A DNA stretch of 64,000 nt from Extibacter muris (GTDB lineage: Bacteria; Bacillota; Clostridia; Lachnospirales; Lachnospiraceae), in assembly GCF_004345005.1 (NCBI RefSeq), contig NZ_SMMX01000001.1, forward strand, positions 186,001 to 250,000. The letters are read 5' to 3'. A program made the translations under genes and the position numbers. The notes below the pieces were generated by a model. That model saw nothing but the letters and a program-made list of their open reading frames with translations. It ran no database searches and had not been told where the DNA came from. Within the stretch, counting starts at the first letter, position 1. The number at the start of each line of letters is the position of its first letter. Shown piece by piece: positions 17,296 through 24,853 of the stretch.

Positions 17296-17964
17296 ATGAT
17301 TGTCGACGAACGTATGGTTACGTATATCCGCAGCCTGGAGATGCCGGAAGTTCCGCTGCTGGAAGAGATTGAACAGGAGGCTGTGGATACTTTCGTGCCG
17401 GTTATCCGAAAGGAGACGCAGAGCTTCCTGAAGGTGATTATTACCATGTGCCGGCCGAAACGGATCCTTGAAGTGGGGACGGCAGTAGGCTTTTCTGCGC
17501 TACTCATGAGCGAGTATGCGCCTGAGGATTGCCATATCACCACTATAGAGAACTATAAGAAGCGGATTCCGATTGCACGCGGCAATTTCAGGCGTGCACG
17601 GCAGGAGGACAGGATTACGCTGATAGAAGGGGATGCACTGGAAGTGATGAAGGGGCTCGAGGGACCGTTTGATTTTATTTTCATGGATGCGGCAAAGGGG
17701 CAGTACATCCATTATATGCCGGAGGCTGTCCGCCTGCTTACGGACGGAGGAGTCCTGATGTCCGATAATGTACTGCAGGACGGCGATATCATCGAGTCAC
17801 GGTTCGCGGTGGAGAGGCGCAACCGTACGATACACAGCCGCATGCGGGAATATTTATATGAATTAAAGCACAGAGAAGATCTGCTCACATCAATCCTCCC
17901 CCTTGGAGACGGTGTGGCGCTGAGCATAAAACGAGGAGAGAAGAGAGATGGCCAGACATCCTGA
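17296..17964 (+). CDS. trmR: tRNA 5-hydroxyuridine methyltransferase
   Basis: The 222-residue class I SAM methyltransferase has motif I LEVGTAVGFSALL (58-70) and FDFIFMDAAKGQYIHY, the Asp-containing metal/substrate motif of the O-methyltransferase 3 family to which TrmR (YrrM) belongs. TrmR methylates 5-hydroxyuridine at tRNA position 34 to 5-methoxyuridine. The next gene, overlapping by 17 bases, is a U32-family TrhP that makes the hydroxyl, so the pair is a complete two-step pathway as in Bacillus yrrM-yrrNO. Confidence 0.88.
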   Translation: MIVDERMVTYIRSLEMPEVPLLEEIEQEAVDTFVPVIRKETQSFLKVIITMCRPKRILEVGTAVGFSALLMSEYAPEDCHITTIENYKKRIPIARGNFRRARQEDRITLIEGDALEVMKGLEGPFDFIFMDAAKGQYIHYMPEAVRLLTDGGVLMSDNVLQDGDIIESRFAVERRNRTIHSRMREYLYELKHREDLLTSILPLGDGVALSIKRGEKRDGQTS

Positions 17965-19174
17965 ATTGTTGATTCCGGCGAGCAGCCTGGAAGTGTTGAA
18001 GACAGCAGTAATATTTGGAGCGGATGCGGTATATATCGGAGGTGAAGCCTTTGGACTCAGGGCCAAGGCGAAGAATTTCTCCATGGAAGACATGAGAGAG
18101 GGCATCCGTTTCGCCCACGCCCACGATGTAAAAGTATACGTGACGGCTAATATACTCGCACATAATGAGGATCTGCCCGGAGTGCGGGAATATTTTAAAG
18201 AGCTGAAGGAAATAGGTCCGGATGCATTCATTATCGCCGACCCGGCGGTCTTTGAGATTGCAGGCGAGATATGTCCTGAAATAGAGCGGCATATAAGCAC
18301 GCAGGCGAACAACACGAATTACGGGACGTACCTGTTCTGGTGGAAACAGGGGGCGAAGCGTGTCGTGTCGGCACGAGAGCTTTCGCTTGCTGAAATCAAA
18401 GAGATACGGGAACATATTCCAGAGGAGATGGAGATAGAGAGCTTCGTGCACGGGGCAATGTGCATCTCTTATTCAGGCCGCTGCCTTCTGAGCAATTATT
18501 TTACAGGGCGCGACGCCAACAGGGGAGCCTGCACACATCCGTGCAGGTGGAAATATTTTATCATGGAAGAGACGCGTCCGGGCGAGTATATGCCTGTGTA
18601 TGAAAATGAGCGGGGCACGTACATTTTCAATTCCAAAGATCTGTGCATGATTGAACATATCCCGGAATTGATTGATGCCGGCATCGACAGCCTCAAGATA
18701 GAAGGCCGGATGAAAACCGCGCTGTATGTGGCCACGGTAGCACGGACTTACCGGAAAGCGCTCGACGATTATGCGGAGGATCCTAAGCTGTACCGGAAAA
18801 ACATGCCATGGTACCTTGACCAGATATCCAACTGCACATACCGGCAGTTTACGACCGGGTTCTACTTTGGCAAACCGGGCGATGAGAGCCAGATATATGA
18901 CAGCAACACTTATGTGAAGGAATATACGTATCTTGGCATCATAAGCGGCGGAAAGGACGGGATGTACCGTATCGAGCAGCGGAACAAATTCTCTGTAGGC
19001 GAGGTGGTTGAGATTATGAAGCCGAACGGGGAAAATGTGGAGGTCACGGTCAGGCGGCTCGTAGATGAAGAGGGAAATGAACAGGAAAGCGCGCCTCATC
19101 CTAAACAGGTACTGTACGTGGATTTGGGAAGCAGAGCGGATATGTATGACATATTAAGAAGAGCAGAACCATAA
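17948..19174 (+). CDS. trhP: U32-family tRNA uridine hydroxylation protein (TrhP type)
   Basis: The 408-residue protein carries the U32 hallmark region with four cysteines C172, C179, C195 and C199 (GAMCISYSGRC ... GACTHPC) expected to bind an iron-sulfur cluster, and HISTQANNTN upstream. U32 proteins of this type hydroxylate U34 of tRNA, using prephenate in E. coli. Overlap with trmR supports tRNA wobble modification instead of the old collagenase/peptidase label. Only one U32 gene is here, while Bacillus has two. GAGGAGAGAAGAG precedes the ATG. Confidence 0.88.
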   Translation: MARHPELLIPASSLEVLKTAVIFGADAVYIGGEAFGLRAKAKNFSMEDMREGIRFAHAHDVKVYVTANILAHNEDLPGVREYFKELKEIGPDAFIIADPAVFEIAGEICPEIERHISTQANNTNYGTYLFWWKQGAKRVVSARELSLAEIKEIREHIPEEMEIESFVHGAMCISYSGRCLLSNYFTGRDANRGACTHPCRWKYFIMEETRPGEYMPVYENERGTYIFNSKDLCMIEHIPELIDAGIDSLKIEGRMKTALYVATVARTYRKALDDYAEDPKLYRKNMPWYLDQISNCTYRQFTTGFYFGKPGDESQIYDSNTYVKEYTYLGIISGGKDGMYRIEQRNKFSVGEVVEIMKPNGENVEVTVRRLVDEEGNEQESAPHPKQVLYVDLGSRADMYDILRRAEP

Positions 19175-19194
19175 AAAGTAAATCTGTATCGCCG

Positions 19195-19232
19195 GCCTGC
19201 CTTATAGGGATTCCCTATAAGACGGGCTTTTT
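19195..19232 (+). terminator. Terminator after trhP
   Basis: GCCTG-CCTTATAGGG pairs with CCCTATAAG-ACGGGC (19195-19227), followed by TTTTT. Confidence 0.8.
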
Positions 19233-19334
19233 ATTTGCCTTTTTTATTGGCGGCATTTGACGTGCGGTGATAGGATAACTGTAGGATGCATTTACATTCT
19301 GATTAAAATCGAAGAAGAAATATAGGAGGATAAA

Positions 19335-20486
19335 ATGGAGATAATCAAGGAATTGCCGGAAGTATTTGAGGAATTTGCCGAACAGCGTAAAAATTCTTTT
19401 TTAGGGGTGAAGGAGCTAAAGGATAAAGGAGTGCCGATTGTAGGCGCCTATTGTACATATTTTCCACAGGAAATCGCCATGGCGATGGGGGCGGCAACCG
19501 TGGGCCTGTGCTCCACGTCAGATGAGACGATACCAGAGGCGGAGAAGGACCTGCCGAAGAACTTATGCCCGCTCATCAAGTCCAGCTATGGATTTGCGAA
19601 GACGGATAAATGTCCTTTCTTTTACTTTTCTGATGTAGTCGTCGGTGAGACGACGTGTGACGGCAAGAAGAAAATGTATGAATACATGAAAGAGTTCAAG
19701 GACGTGTTCTTGATGGAACTGCCGAATACCCAGGGGGAAGAGGCGCTTAAGCTGTGGAAAAGCGAAATCATCCGATTCAAGGAATATCTGGAAGCGAAGT
19801 TCGAGACAGAGATAACTGAAGAGCAGATTCGGGATGCGGTGAAGGTGAATAACGCCGGAAGGCGTTCTCTGAAGAAGCTCTATGAAGTGATGAGGAACGA
19901 TCCTGCTCCCATAAAAGGCCAGGACTTGTTCAAGGTCCTGTACGGCAGCACCTTCAAGTTCGACCGCTCTGCCATTCCGGGCGAGGTTGACGCATTAGTG
20001 GATAAAATCAATAAAGAATACGCCGAAGGAAAGATGGAGGGGAAGAAGCCCCGCATCCTCGTGACAGGATGTCCAATCGGCGGTGCGTCCGAAAAGGTGA
20101 TCAAGGCGATTGAAGAAAATGGAGGAATCGTAGTGACATATGAGAACTGTACCGGTGCAAAGTCCATCGATAAGCTCGTCGACGAGGACAACCCGGATAT
20201 CTACGATGCACTGGCCAGAAGATATCTGAATATCGGCTGCTCTGTCATGACACCAAATCCAAATCGCCTGGAACTGCTCGGAAGGCTCATCGATGAATAC
20301 AGAGTCGACGGCGTGGTGGAGATGGTGCTCCAGGCCTGCCACACATACAATGTAGAGACGCTCGGCATCAGAAGGTTCGTAAATGAAAAGAAGAACATAC
20401 CATATATCAGTGTAGAGACAGATTATTCACAGGCAGATATCGGCCAGCTGAATACAAGGATCGCCGCATTCATCGAAATGCTGTAG
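19335..20486 (+). CDS. Double-cubane-cluster-type anaerobic reductase (2-hydroxyacyl-CoA dehydratase superfamily)
   Basis: The 383-residue protein belongs to the HgdB/BcrC/BadD superfamily. Length and the cysteine pattern (C40 GAYCTYF, C78 NLCPL, C93 DKCPFF, C108 in GETTCDGKKKMYE, then TGCPIGG and ENCTGAKS) match the YjiM-like double-cubane-cluster proteins more than the paired dehydratase subunits. The family binds an 8Fe-9S double cubane in characterised members and performs low-potential reductions after electron input from an ATP-dependent activase. No activase (YjiL/HgdC type) and no CoA-transferase are nearby, so the partner must be elsewhere. Substrate unknown. AGGAGG precedes the start; it is monocistronic between two terminators. 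Confidence 0.82.
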   Translation: MEIIKELPEVFEEFAEQRKNSFLGVKELKDKGVPIVGAYCTYFPQEIAMAMGAATVGLCSTSDETIPEAEKDLPKNLCPLIKSSYGFAKTDKCPFFYFSDVVVGETTCDGKKKMYEYMKEFKDVFLMELPNTQGEEALKLWKSEIIRFKEYLEAKFETEITEEQIRDAVKVNNAGRRSLKKLYEVMRNDPAPIKGQDLFKVLYGSTFKFDRSAIPGEVDALVDKINKEYAEGKMEGKKPRILVTGCPIGGASEKVIKAIEENGGIVVTYENCTGAKSIDKLVDEDNPDIYDALARRYLNIGCSVMTPNPNRLELLGRLIDEYRVDGVVEMVLQACHTYNVETLGIRRFVNEKKNIPYISVETDYSQADIGQLNTRIAAFIEML

Positions 20487-20505
20487 GCATGACAAGAAAT
20501 GAAAC

Positions 20506-20527
20506 GACCGCCCGGAGGCGGTCTTTT
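20506..20527 (+). terminator. Terminator after the double-cubane reductase
   Basis: GACCGCC (20506-20512), loop CGGA, GGCGGTC (20517-20523), then TTTT. Confidence 0.85.
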
Positions 20528-20554
20528 AAAATGTCTGAATATTGTCTGAATTTT

Positions 20555-20598
20555 GAAAGGGGTCAGACCCCTGTGGCGACAGGGGTCTGACCCCTTTC
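20555..20598. repeat. GGGGTCAGACCCC palindromic repeat, copy 2, overlapping a coding end
   Basis: Arms 20555-20572 and 20581-20598 are base-for-base identical to those of the copy at 10868-10911; only the 8-base spacer differs (GTGGCGAC). The element overlaps the last codons of the minus-strand PTS gene, which ends inside it at 20563. Confidence 0.9.
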
Positions 20599-21615
20599 GT
20601 CATTATTTGCAGGAACAGCCGGGACTTTTATTTTCTGACGAAAGACCCTGCTGCCGACGACGCCTGCCAGACATCCGCCGATGACAGCGAATGCTAAGGC
20701 ACCGATGACATGTGTTGCAGGATTGAATGCGAACGGCGCTAAAAGTCCCGGAATCGGAGATGCTGTCCCTGGTGCATTATTCACAATATGGAACACTGCT
20801 GCTGATATCCCGGCGAATCCTCCGCCGAAGAAATTAGAGCAGTAGATAGGAAGCGGATTGGATGTTATGATATCTGCCTGTGTGAGCGGTTCCAGCATGA
20901 CGGCTATGACGTTGCTCCTGTCTCCAAGCTTCAGCCGTGAGAAGATAAGCCCGTTGGTGAAAGAGCCTCCTACACACGCAATGGCGGCTATACCCATCGC
21001 CAGCCCGTCAAGGCCGAGCATGGCAGTCAGTGCCATAGAGCTCAGAGGTGACGTGCATATCATCTTGATGATGCCGCCGAGCAGGAATCCCATGACGATG
21101 GGAGACTGTTCCGTGGCAGCGGATATCGTGCCGCCGATAGTTGCAAGTGTAGCGTTGACGGCGGGGTTGACGGCTATGACGATGAGGCGTGCAGCAGGTG
21201 CGATCAGGAGCGCGCCCCCGATAAGGTTCAGCCCCTCAGGCAGCTTCTTTTCAATAACCGGAGCTATGAGCCCGATGATGTAGCCTGCGATAAATCCCGG
21301 AAGAATGCCATATCCTCCGACGGCCACGCCGGCGACAATTGCCAGTACGGGATTAGCCCCCATGCAGATCGGTACCATGGCGGCAGCGGCCACACCGCCC
21401 AGCCCCCCGGCCGTTTCTCCAAGACTGCGGAAAAAGTCCAAGCCGAGCAGATCTCCGGTGATATATTTATGAACGGCTTCTACCAGAAACGTTGCGATAG
21501 CGGCGTTGGCCATGCCGGACATGGCGAGCTGCCCCTTAGGCATCTTCAGGCTGAAGAGCGAGAAACCGGCAAGAGTGACGAGCAATAATCCTATTCCCGA
21601 TACGATTGTAAACAT
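20563..21615 (-). CDS. PTS-type IIC membrane protein (EIIC_2 family), stand-alone
   Basis: The 350-residue protein is almost wholly hydrophobic with about ten membrane segments and glycine-rich loops typical of the PTS_EIIC_2 family (GGYGILPGF, NPLPIYCSNFFGGGFAG). It would be a sugar-like permease in the cytoplasmic membrane, but there is no IIA or IIB gene next to it, so it may be a transporter that uses unlinked components or none. The last about 11 residues (ERGQTPVATGV) are encoded by the palindromic repeat at 20555-20598, so the native C-terminus was probably replaced by the insertion. A two-component pair lies directly upstream on the same strand and may regulate it. Confidence 0.8.
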   Translation of the reverse strand: MFTIVSGIGLLLVTLAGFSLFSLKMPKGQLAMSGMANAAIATFLVEAVHKYITGDLLGLDFFRSLGETAGGLGGVAAAAMVPICMGANPVLAIVAGVAVGGYGILPGFIAGYIIGLIAPVIEKKLPEGLNLIGGALLIAPAARLIVIAVNPAVNATLATIGGTISAATEQSPIVMGFLLGGIIKMICTSPLSSMALTAMLGLDGLAMGIAAIACVGGSFTNGLIFSRLKLGDRSNVIAVMLEPLTQADIITSNPLPIYCSNFFGGGFAGISAAVFHIVNNAPGTASPIPGLLAPFAFNPATHVIGALAFAVIGGCLAGVVGSRVFRQKIKVPAVPANNDERGQTPVATGV

Positions 21616-21730
21616 ACTTTTTACCTCTCAATTCGTAATGATGATTTTATTTATAATTCCGTTCTCTTATTGATGAAACCAATATACAAGCCGGGTTTCA
21701 AAAAGTTACAGATGGTATCAAAATTGACAT

Positions 21731-21792
21731 AAAAAAAACAGTACCACACAGAATTTTGTGATAATTAACAAAATACCCATAATGATACTGTT
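21731..21792 (-). terminator. Probable terminator after the response regulator
   Basis: On the minus strand AACAGTA (21792-21786) pairs with TACTGTT (21743-21737), enclosing a second hairpin (TTTTGT...ACAAAA), and is followed by a T-run (21737-21731). It separates the two-component pair from the PTS gene. Confidence 0.55.
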
Positions 21793-21813
21793 AATTGTGC
21801 CCATAGATTAATC

Positions 21814-22668
21814 CTACTGGTTCTGGCTGTATACGACAAGCGCATTCAGGAAGTTCTTGATCTTAACATTGCCATGCCGGTCGCTCTTTCCCCGGATATA
21901 GTCCATCTCCCTGCGCACCTGTTCAAAATTGTAAAGTGTATTGGAATATTCTGTAAAAATGTCATTGCCATAATCCTCGATGCCAAGATGGGCAAGGTTT
22001 ACCATCCCTGTGTTGGCTGCCCGCCGGATACGCTGTTCCATGGACTTCGGTGAATCACTGAACCTCCCGCACAGCTCCCCGAGCGTCATGTCGTTGATCT
22101 GGCCATCGTGCTCCAGCAGATATTCCACCGCCATGACGATATCCCGGCTTCCAATATCTCCGCTGATGCCAAGACGCTGAAGGATATTCGTCAGCACCGT
22201 TCTCGAAGCAGCGGCGGAAGATGTCGTCCGTTCCGGTTCAGGAGAGTTGGATGACATCTCATCCATAAATATGTTCTGCATCTTCTGTATCGTCCGCTGC
22301 ATGGAAAGCTGCCGGCTCACCTTTGCTATGACATTTTCCACCTCTACGCTGTTCACCGGCTTCTGTATGAAGTATTCGACACCTGCTTCATACGCCGAGC
22401 CTATCATATCCTTGGAAGACACCTGGGACAGCATGATAAATGCCGTCTCTGAGAGGAACTCGTCCGCTTTTCTGACAAAAGTGATGCCGTCCATGTCAGC
22501 CATGAGCAGATCCACGATGATAATGTCGGGGGCAAGCAGACGCACGTCTTCCAGCGCATCACAGCCGCTTAACGATGTCCCGCACACGGTGCCGAGATTC
22601 CGGGTGGTGATAATCAGCTTCAGTATATTCAGTATGTTCCTGTCATCATCGATCAAGTAAAATTTCAT
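21814..22668 (-). CDS. Response regulator with YcbB-type DNA-binding domain (GlnL-like)
   Basis: The 284-residue protein has a receiver domain (1-120; acidic pair in LIDDDR, phospho-acceptor D53 in IIIVDLLMADMDG, Lys in FIQKPV) and a C-terminal YcbB-like domain with a helix-turn-helix in the MTLGELCGRFSDSPKSMEQRIRRA region (shown here as an overall block; key residues are the SxxSMEQRIRRA end). In Bacillus the relative GlnL responds to glutamine with its kinase GlnK. The start ATG immediately follows the kinase stop (TAG-ATG), so both are coupled. The nearest target candidate is the PTS IIC gene downstream. Confidence 0.85.
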   Translation of the reverse strand: MKFYLIDDDRNILNILKLIITTRNLGTVCGTSLSGCDALEDVRLLAPDIIIVDLLMADMDGITFVRKADEFLSETAFIMLSQVSSKDMIGSAYEAGVEYFIQKPVNSVEVENVIAKVSRQLSMQRTIQKMQNIFMDEMSSNSPEPERTTSSAAASRTVLTNILQRLGISGDIGSRDIVMAVEYLLEHDGQINDMTLGELCGRFSDSPKSMEQRIRRAANTGMVNLAHLGIEDYGNDIFTEYSNTLYNFEQVRREMDYIRGKSDRHGNVKIKNFLNALVVYSQNQ

Positions 22669-23937
22669 CTATACGACCACCTTCATTTTTTCTTGAGGAA
22701 TTCTAATGGTAAATGTAGTGCTTCCGGGAATGGATGAGAGTGCAAGCGTTCCTCCGAACTGGCCCTCGACCAGATCTTTGACGAGATTCAGCCCAAGTCC
22801 CCGGTTCACCTCACCAGTAGAAAAGTTTATCTTGGTCGAAAAGCCGGCCTTGAATATATCAGCCTGGTCTTCCTCACGGACACCGGGTCCGTCATCCGTA
22901 ACAGTAAAGATGAACATGTCCTCCTCTGCCTGTTCTTTCACATATATATGTACTTCATCCTTTTCAGCCGCTTCCAGCGCATTGACGAACAGGTTCCGGA
23001 AGATGGACATAAGGGCATAGTGCCGGTTCGTGTAGACCCGGTCGCGGCAGTCCGTTTCCATCGTCAGCTTCTTCTTATGCTCTGCAGCAGACCGTATCAT
23101 CGTATCCTTCAGAAGTTCCAGCAGCTCATCCAGGTACATGCCGTCCCCCTCCAGCTCTTCATCGAGCGTCTCTGAGATTCCCCTCATGATGAGCAGATAT
23201 TCCTTCTTGACCTCGTGGATGTCTTTGGCTACCTTAAGCGCAGATCTGGCGAGCGGGCTGCTCTCGTCCCTCTCCTTCAACCGTTCGTAAAGGCGGTAGG
23301 AAGTGTTCATCGTATCTTCGATAAGCGTGGTGTTCTTCTTCATCCACATGACCTCGCCGTCCAGCTTGGAGATAAGCAGGACAAGCCGTTTGTAGCGTTC
23401 CTCATGCTCCTGCTTGAGCAGAAGCAGCCTGTAATGTGCAAACACGGTCAGGACACACCATATTACGGCAGTGCGGGCGGCGGCAGCCAGCAGTATGCTT
23501 GCCTGAGCCTTCGGTGTAAATGCTTCGAGACGGATGCGGAACAGAAGCTCTATCAGATTGGCACCGTAATCTATGGCAAAGAGCGGCAGGATAGCCCGGT
23601 TCCGGTCAAGACGGCTGCCCCCGAGACTGCGGGTGTAAAGATAGAAAGCCAGCCCGTAACAGAGATAGAAGATAACTTCCGGATAATAAGACCGAACCGC
23701 CCCTGACAGACGGCCATTCTGCAGCCAGACGAGCAGCAGCCTGGATGCAAATACTCCCACGGCCCCGAACACGGTTACCGGTATGACCGGGAAAGACTGC
23801 GCGATAAATAAAAACGCCGGAAAGCATATGACGGCGACAGACAGTTTGAAATCCGTGATAAACAGGTTGATATTAAGCTGCGCTGCCACTGTTATGGCCA
23901 TGCTGAAGAAGATAATGCTTCCAAAATACTTTTTCAT
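22669..23937 (-). CDS. Membrane sensor histidine kinase (GlnK-like)
   Basis: The 422-residue protein has five to six hydrophobic segments in its first 180 residues, a coiled linker, a probable phospho-acceptor His in KDIHEVKKEY (about residue 240) and a GHKL ATPase domain with the N box NLFVNALEAAE, G1 DDGPGV and G2 GLGLNLVKDL. It should sense a signal in or near the membrane and phosphorylate the coupled response regulator. GGAGAGAGG precedes the ATG. Sensor part has no recognisable ligand domain, so the stimulus is unknown. Confidence 0.88.
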   Translation of the reverse strand: MKKYFGSIIFFSMAITVAAQLNINLFITDFKLSVAVICFPAFLFIAQSFPVIPVTVFGAVGVFASRLLLVWLQNGRLSGAVRSYYPEVIFYLCYGLAFYLYTRSLGGSRLDRNRAILPLFAIDYGANLIELLFRIRLEAFTPKAQASILLAAAARTAVIWCVLTVFAHYRLLLLKQEHEERYKRLVLLISKLDGEVMWMKKNTTLIEDTMNTSYRLYERLKERDESSPLARSALKVAKDIHEVKKEYLLIMRGISETLDEELEGDGMYLDELLELLKDTMIRSAAEHKKKLTMETDCRDRVYTNRHYALMSIFRNLFVNALEAAEKDEVHIYVKEQAEEDMFIFTVTDDGPGVREEDQADIFKAGFSTKINFSTGEVNRGLGLNLVKDLVEGQFGGTLALSSIPGSTTFTIRIPQEKMKVVV

Positions 23938-24008
23938 GATATACCTCTCTCCTATCTAATATAGCGTCTTCCAGCCCCTTTGTATAGGAAAATTTTATAT
24001 GGAAAAGC

Positions 24009-24036
24009 ACAAAAGCTTCTGCTTTCACATAGACTA
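24009..24036 (+). promoter_or_regulatory. Candidate SigE/SigK-type promoter of sigK
   Basis: AC at 24009-24010 and CATAGACTA at 24028-24036 with 17 bases between fit the mother-cell sporulation pattern AC-N16/17-CATAnnnTA. The same arrangement is found ahead of cotJA. No sigma-A promoter is evident here. Confidence 0.5.
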
Positions 24037-24063
24037 TATCAAATACGCCAAGAGGTGCTTTCC

Positions 24064-24681
24064 TTGAAATCTTTTCCCCAACCCCTCACTGCCTCGGAAG
24101 AAAGATATTACATGCAAAAATATACGGAGGGAGACCTTGAAGCAAAACATGTTCTCATAGAACGGAACCTGCGCCTCGTTGCTCATATCGTTAAGAAGTA
24201 CCAGTCACTGGAAGAAGACAACGAAGACCTGCTCTCGATCGGCACAATCGGACTCATAAAAGCTGTGGTGACCTTTAACCCCGATAAAAGCGTCCGCCTC
24301 GGAACTTATGCGGCCCGTTGTATCGAAAATGAGATTTTGATGTATCTCCGTTCAAAAAAGAAGTCATCCAAAGAAGTATCACTCTACGAACCGATAGGTA
24401 CAGACCGCGAAGGAAATGAAATCCAGCTGTTTGACATAATCGAGACCGACGAGGATGATGCGCACAGGAAAGTCGCACTGAAGGATGATATACGGCTTCT
24501 TTATGAGAAGGTGGAAGGAGAGCTCTCACAGAGGGAGCGTCTTGTGCTGAAGATGAGATATGGCCTGTATAATGAAGAAGAGTATACGCAGCGGGAGATA
24601 GCCAGACGCTTAGGCATCTCTCGTTCTTATGTGTCAAGGATTGAGAAAAGTGCAATAGAAAAGCTGCGCGAGTATTTTTAA
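24064..24681 (+). CDS. sigK: Sporulation sigma factor SigK, without pro-sequence
   Basis: The TTG at 24064, eight bases after AGAGGTG, starts a 205-residue protein beginning MKSFPQPL, the residue block where mature SigK begins in Bacillus. Region 2 (LIERNLRLVAHIVKKY, GLIKAV, TYAARCIENEILM) and region 4 (TQREIARRLGISRSYVSRIEK) are intact. The open frame continues upstream, but that part is basic and lacks the hydrophobic pro-peptide of Bacillus, so I conclude there is no cleavable pro-sequence, as in C. difficile. The gene is uninterrupted (no skin-like element). SigK drives late mother-cell genes such as coat proteins; cotJ lies 38 kb away in this window. Its 3' end forms half of a 25-bp inverted repeat. 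Confidence 0.93.
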   Translation: MKSFPQPLTASEERYYMQKYTEGDLEAKHVLIERNLRLVAHIVKKYQSLEEDNEDLLSIGTIGLIKAVVTFNPDKSVRLGTYAARCIENEILMYLRSKKKSSKEVSLYEPIGTDREGNEIQLFDIIETDEDDAHRKVALKDDIRLLYEKVEGELSQRERLVLKMRYGLYNEEEYTQREIARRLGISRSYVSRIEKSAIEKLREYF

Positions 24682-24715
24682 TGCCCGCGCAGCTTTTCTA
24701 TTGCACTTTTTAGAG
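24646..24715 (+). terminator. 25-bp perfect hairpin terminator built from the 3' end of sigK
   Basis: Bases 24646-24670 (coding for SAIEKLRE) are repeated as an exact inverted copy at 24686-24710, with a 15-base loop containing the stop codon, and end in TTTTT. The stem is far longer than needed for termination. Confidence 0.85.
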
Positions 24716-24720
24716 TCCTA

Positions 24721-24749
24721 TTGACATCATCCGCCTTATTCGTTATGAT
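24721..24749 (+). promoter_or_regulatory. Promoter of comM-dprA-topA
   Basis: TTGACA at 24721-24726 and TATGAT at 24744-24749, spacer 17 bases. Confidence 0.75.
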
Positions 24750-24853
24750 AGTTCTACATTTTCCGGGGCATTCTGGCCCCGGAAGGCAAATCCGGCCAGC
24801 ATCGGCCACTGACCCAGCAAAAAGCAATATGAACAATGAAAAGGAGAATGCAA

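Noticed and set aside
23980-24063. Upstream extension of SigK as a pro-sequence
   Set aside because: Residues are basic and polar, not hydrophobic, and the sporulation-type promoter elements lie within this stretch.
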